A stretch of DNA of 64,000 nucleotides from an uncultured Clostridia bacterium (GTDB lineage: Bacteria > Bacillota > Clostridia > TANB77 > CAG-508): contig CARFUA010000001.1 of assembly GCA_948976265.1 (NCBI GenBank), forward strand, positions 45,743 through 109,742. The letters run 5' to 3'. The notes beneath the pieces were generated by a model that was not told the DNA's origin, searched no databases, and worked only from the letters and a program-made list of their open reading frames with translations. Positions 62,640 through 64,000 of the stretch are shown in pieces (positions within the stretch are counted from its first letter, which is position 1; each line of letters begins with the position of its first letter). Both the position numbers and the translations under genes were made by a program.

Positions 62640-64000
62640 ATGTTTCTAAGGTCTAAAAAAGTGATAAGTATTTTGCTTGTTTTTGTCATTCTGTTTACCT
62701 ATACAGGACAGACACTTGAAGCGGTTGCCACAACAGATGGTTTGTCATTGGTCACGAATGGATTTTTCAAATCGGAAAAAATGAAATTGAATAGTTATTT
62801 TATCCAAGATGAAATTCAAAGTACGGAAAAGATTAGCAATGTAAATGAAAAAGCTACTTTAGTCTTGGAAATAGAGCCAAACGAAATTGGAAAAGGTTTT
62901 CTAAAAACAGGAACAATTTTGGCAAGCAATTTAGAGCAAAAAAATGTGAACTTCAAATTTTCTAAAATCACCAATGTTTCTATTGATGAACAAGAAGAAA
63001 CTGCTCAATATGAATCCATAAACGAAGTTTCAGAGATTCCACAAATTGTGGAAAACACAGCTGTTTCAGAAGAATCAAACATCATTTCTACAGAAATGAC
63101 AACAGAACAAACTGAATCAGAATTGCCAAGTGAAGATGCAAAAGAAATACAAGAAACCTACGAAGAACTAACTGCCAAAGATTTTGAAATAGAAATCATA
63201 GGTGACCATGAAATCAAAGTACAAAATGTGATTTATCATACTACCATCGAAGTTGAGATTGAATATAACAAACAAGAACAATTTACAACAATAGCATTAT
63301 TTGAAGAAATTAATTTGAAATTGAGTGGCACTTACATTAATATCAATTTGGAAAAAATGGAAACAGAGGTAGCACAAAATATAATGGTTGGTTGGAGCTA
63401 TCATCAGGAAATGGAGTTAGCAGGAGAATATACGCAAGTTTCACCGTTTCAATTAGGAGATTATCGAGGCACCATTATTCAAAATAAAATAACAGTAACT
63501 CGAGAAACTGAAGAACAAAATTATCTTCCAATCAAGCAAACCACACTTGAAATTTCAGTACCAGACTGGAATGGCAAAGCACCAGAAACCGTTAATGTAC
63601 AAGCTACCAAATTAATGGCTACAAAAGGAGAAGATATTGGCAATGTAACATTTGGAAACGATAACTGGAATTATGACACAGAAAATAAAAAAATTACAAT
63701 AACAGTTGATAATCAAACTTCTTTAGGTATGGGAGAAGATGAGTATATTATTCTGTATCGTTATAATGAATACATTGAAGAAAAAACGGTTACTTTGCCT
63801 AATAATTTTAAAGTCACAGTAGAGGAATATAGTGGCAATAGCAATGAAATCACTGTTAAAGAATGGAACAATACCCAAGAAATCAAAACACAAGCTGATA
63901 ACTTAATAACCTATAATATAAATTCAACAAAAGAAAGTCTAAACAAGGCAAAAATCAATGCCAATTATTATATGGCAGAGGCAAACTATGAATCTGAATT
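62640..64000 (+). CDS. large secreted surface protein, 3' end beyond the window
   Basis: The ATG at 62640 follows AAGGAGAG and the frame stays open to the window edge (over 450 residues). A signal peptide (about residues 1-31, LLVFVILFTYTGQTLEAVA) leads to a Glu/Ser/Thr-rich linker and repeated beta-sandwich-like segments. No CGG codon occurs in frame. Family not recognised; likely a cell-surface protein. Confidence 0.75.
   Translation, partial: MFLRSKKVISILLVFVILFTYTGQTLEAVATTDGLSLVTNGFFKSEKMKLNSYFIQDEIQSTEKISNVNEKATLVLEIEPNEIGKGFLKTGTILASNLEQKNVNFKFSKITNVSIDEQEETAQYESINEVSEIPQIVENTAVSEESNIISTEMTTEQTESELPSEDAKEIQETYEELTAKDFEIEIIGDHEIKVQNVIYHTTIEVEIEYNKQEQFTTIALFEEINLKLSGTYININLEKMETEVAQNIMVGWSYHQEMELAGEYTQVSPFQLGDYRGTIIQNKITVTRETEEQNYLPIKQTTLEISVPDWNGKAPETVNVQATKLMATKGEDIGNVTFGNDNWNYDTENKKITITVDNQTSLGMGEDEYIILYRYNEYIEEKTVTLPNNFKVTVEEYSGNSNEITVKEWNNTQEIKTQADNLITYNINSTKESLNKAKINANYYMAEANYESE

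Overview
The window is AT-rich DNA from a low-GC, endospore-forming Firmicute, most likely an uncultured Clostridia lineage. This rests on the sporulation genes (spoVG, spoIIE, ypeB, a CotF-type coat protein), a short Firmicute-type SRP RNA in front of dnaX-ybaB-recR, MecA, a DnaD/DnaC loader pair and an mreCD-mrdA-minC cluster. Species cannot be named from sequence alone. Canonical -35/-10 promoters with about 17 bp spacers and strong hairpin-T terminators delimit most units, so transcription units can be read with fair confidence.

Layout. 0-3.4 kb: gyrA and an atypical membrane gene. 3.4-7.1 kb, minus strand: DnaD/DnaC helicase loaders and three type IV secretion-like genes (VirB3-, VirB6- and VirB2-like). 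7.3-12.4 kb: a DUF1858 protein, tRNA-Arg(CCT), a cell-wall hydrolase, tadA and surface or peptidoglycan genes. 12.4-15.2 kb: SRP RNA, dnaX, ybaB, recR. 15-20.6 kb: a VanW protein, tRNA-Lys, a CpsB-like PHP phosphatase, a YjjX-like NTPase, coat proteins and DUF975. 20.8-31.9 kb: M23 peptidase, ZIP transporter, a DUF5711-CvpA-LCP operon, a D,D-carboxypeptidase, a ComEA-like protein, a toxin-antitoxin pair, a glycolipid glycosyltransferase, ypeB. 32-42.6 kb: murC, spoVG, spoIIE, a WG-repeat protein, acpS, tatD, lemA-htpX. 42.7-48.2 kb: pcrA, a phosphatase-like protein, yqeK, a DnaJ-family protein. 48.3-51.3 kb: an operon ending in a VirD4/TraG coupling protein. 52-64 kb: an exonuclease/ATPase pair, prfA, mecA, a triple 74-bp hairpin repeat, radC, mreC, mreD, mrdA, minC, two small genes and a large secreted protein cut by the window end.

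Main discovery. Seven otherwise intact, unrelated genes (DnaC-like ATPase, recR, DUF975, ZIP transporter, DnaJ-family protein, VirD4/TraG, SbcD-like exonuclease) are each split by exactly one +1 frame change. In all seven the extra base is a C directly before an in-frame glycine codon, so the zero-frame codon at the break is CGG and skipping its C gives GGA or GGT (Gly). Reading by eye through about 57 native genes (about 17,700 codons), I found no in-frame CGG used as arginine; the only in-frame CGGs are these seven. CGG as a plain trinucleotide in other frames is common. The simplest reading is that CGG is a hungry or unassigned codon at which ribosomes shift +1, or that CGGN is read as a four-base glycine codon. 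A systematic sequencing artefact must be excluded. Six solitary genes with different codon usage (2908, 7825, 18777, 32037, 41884, 51650) do contain in-frame CGG as ordinary Arg codons; they look like later arrivals and are the main complication for the model.
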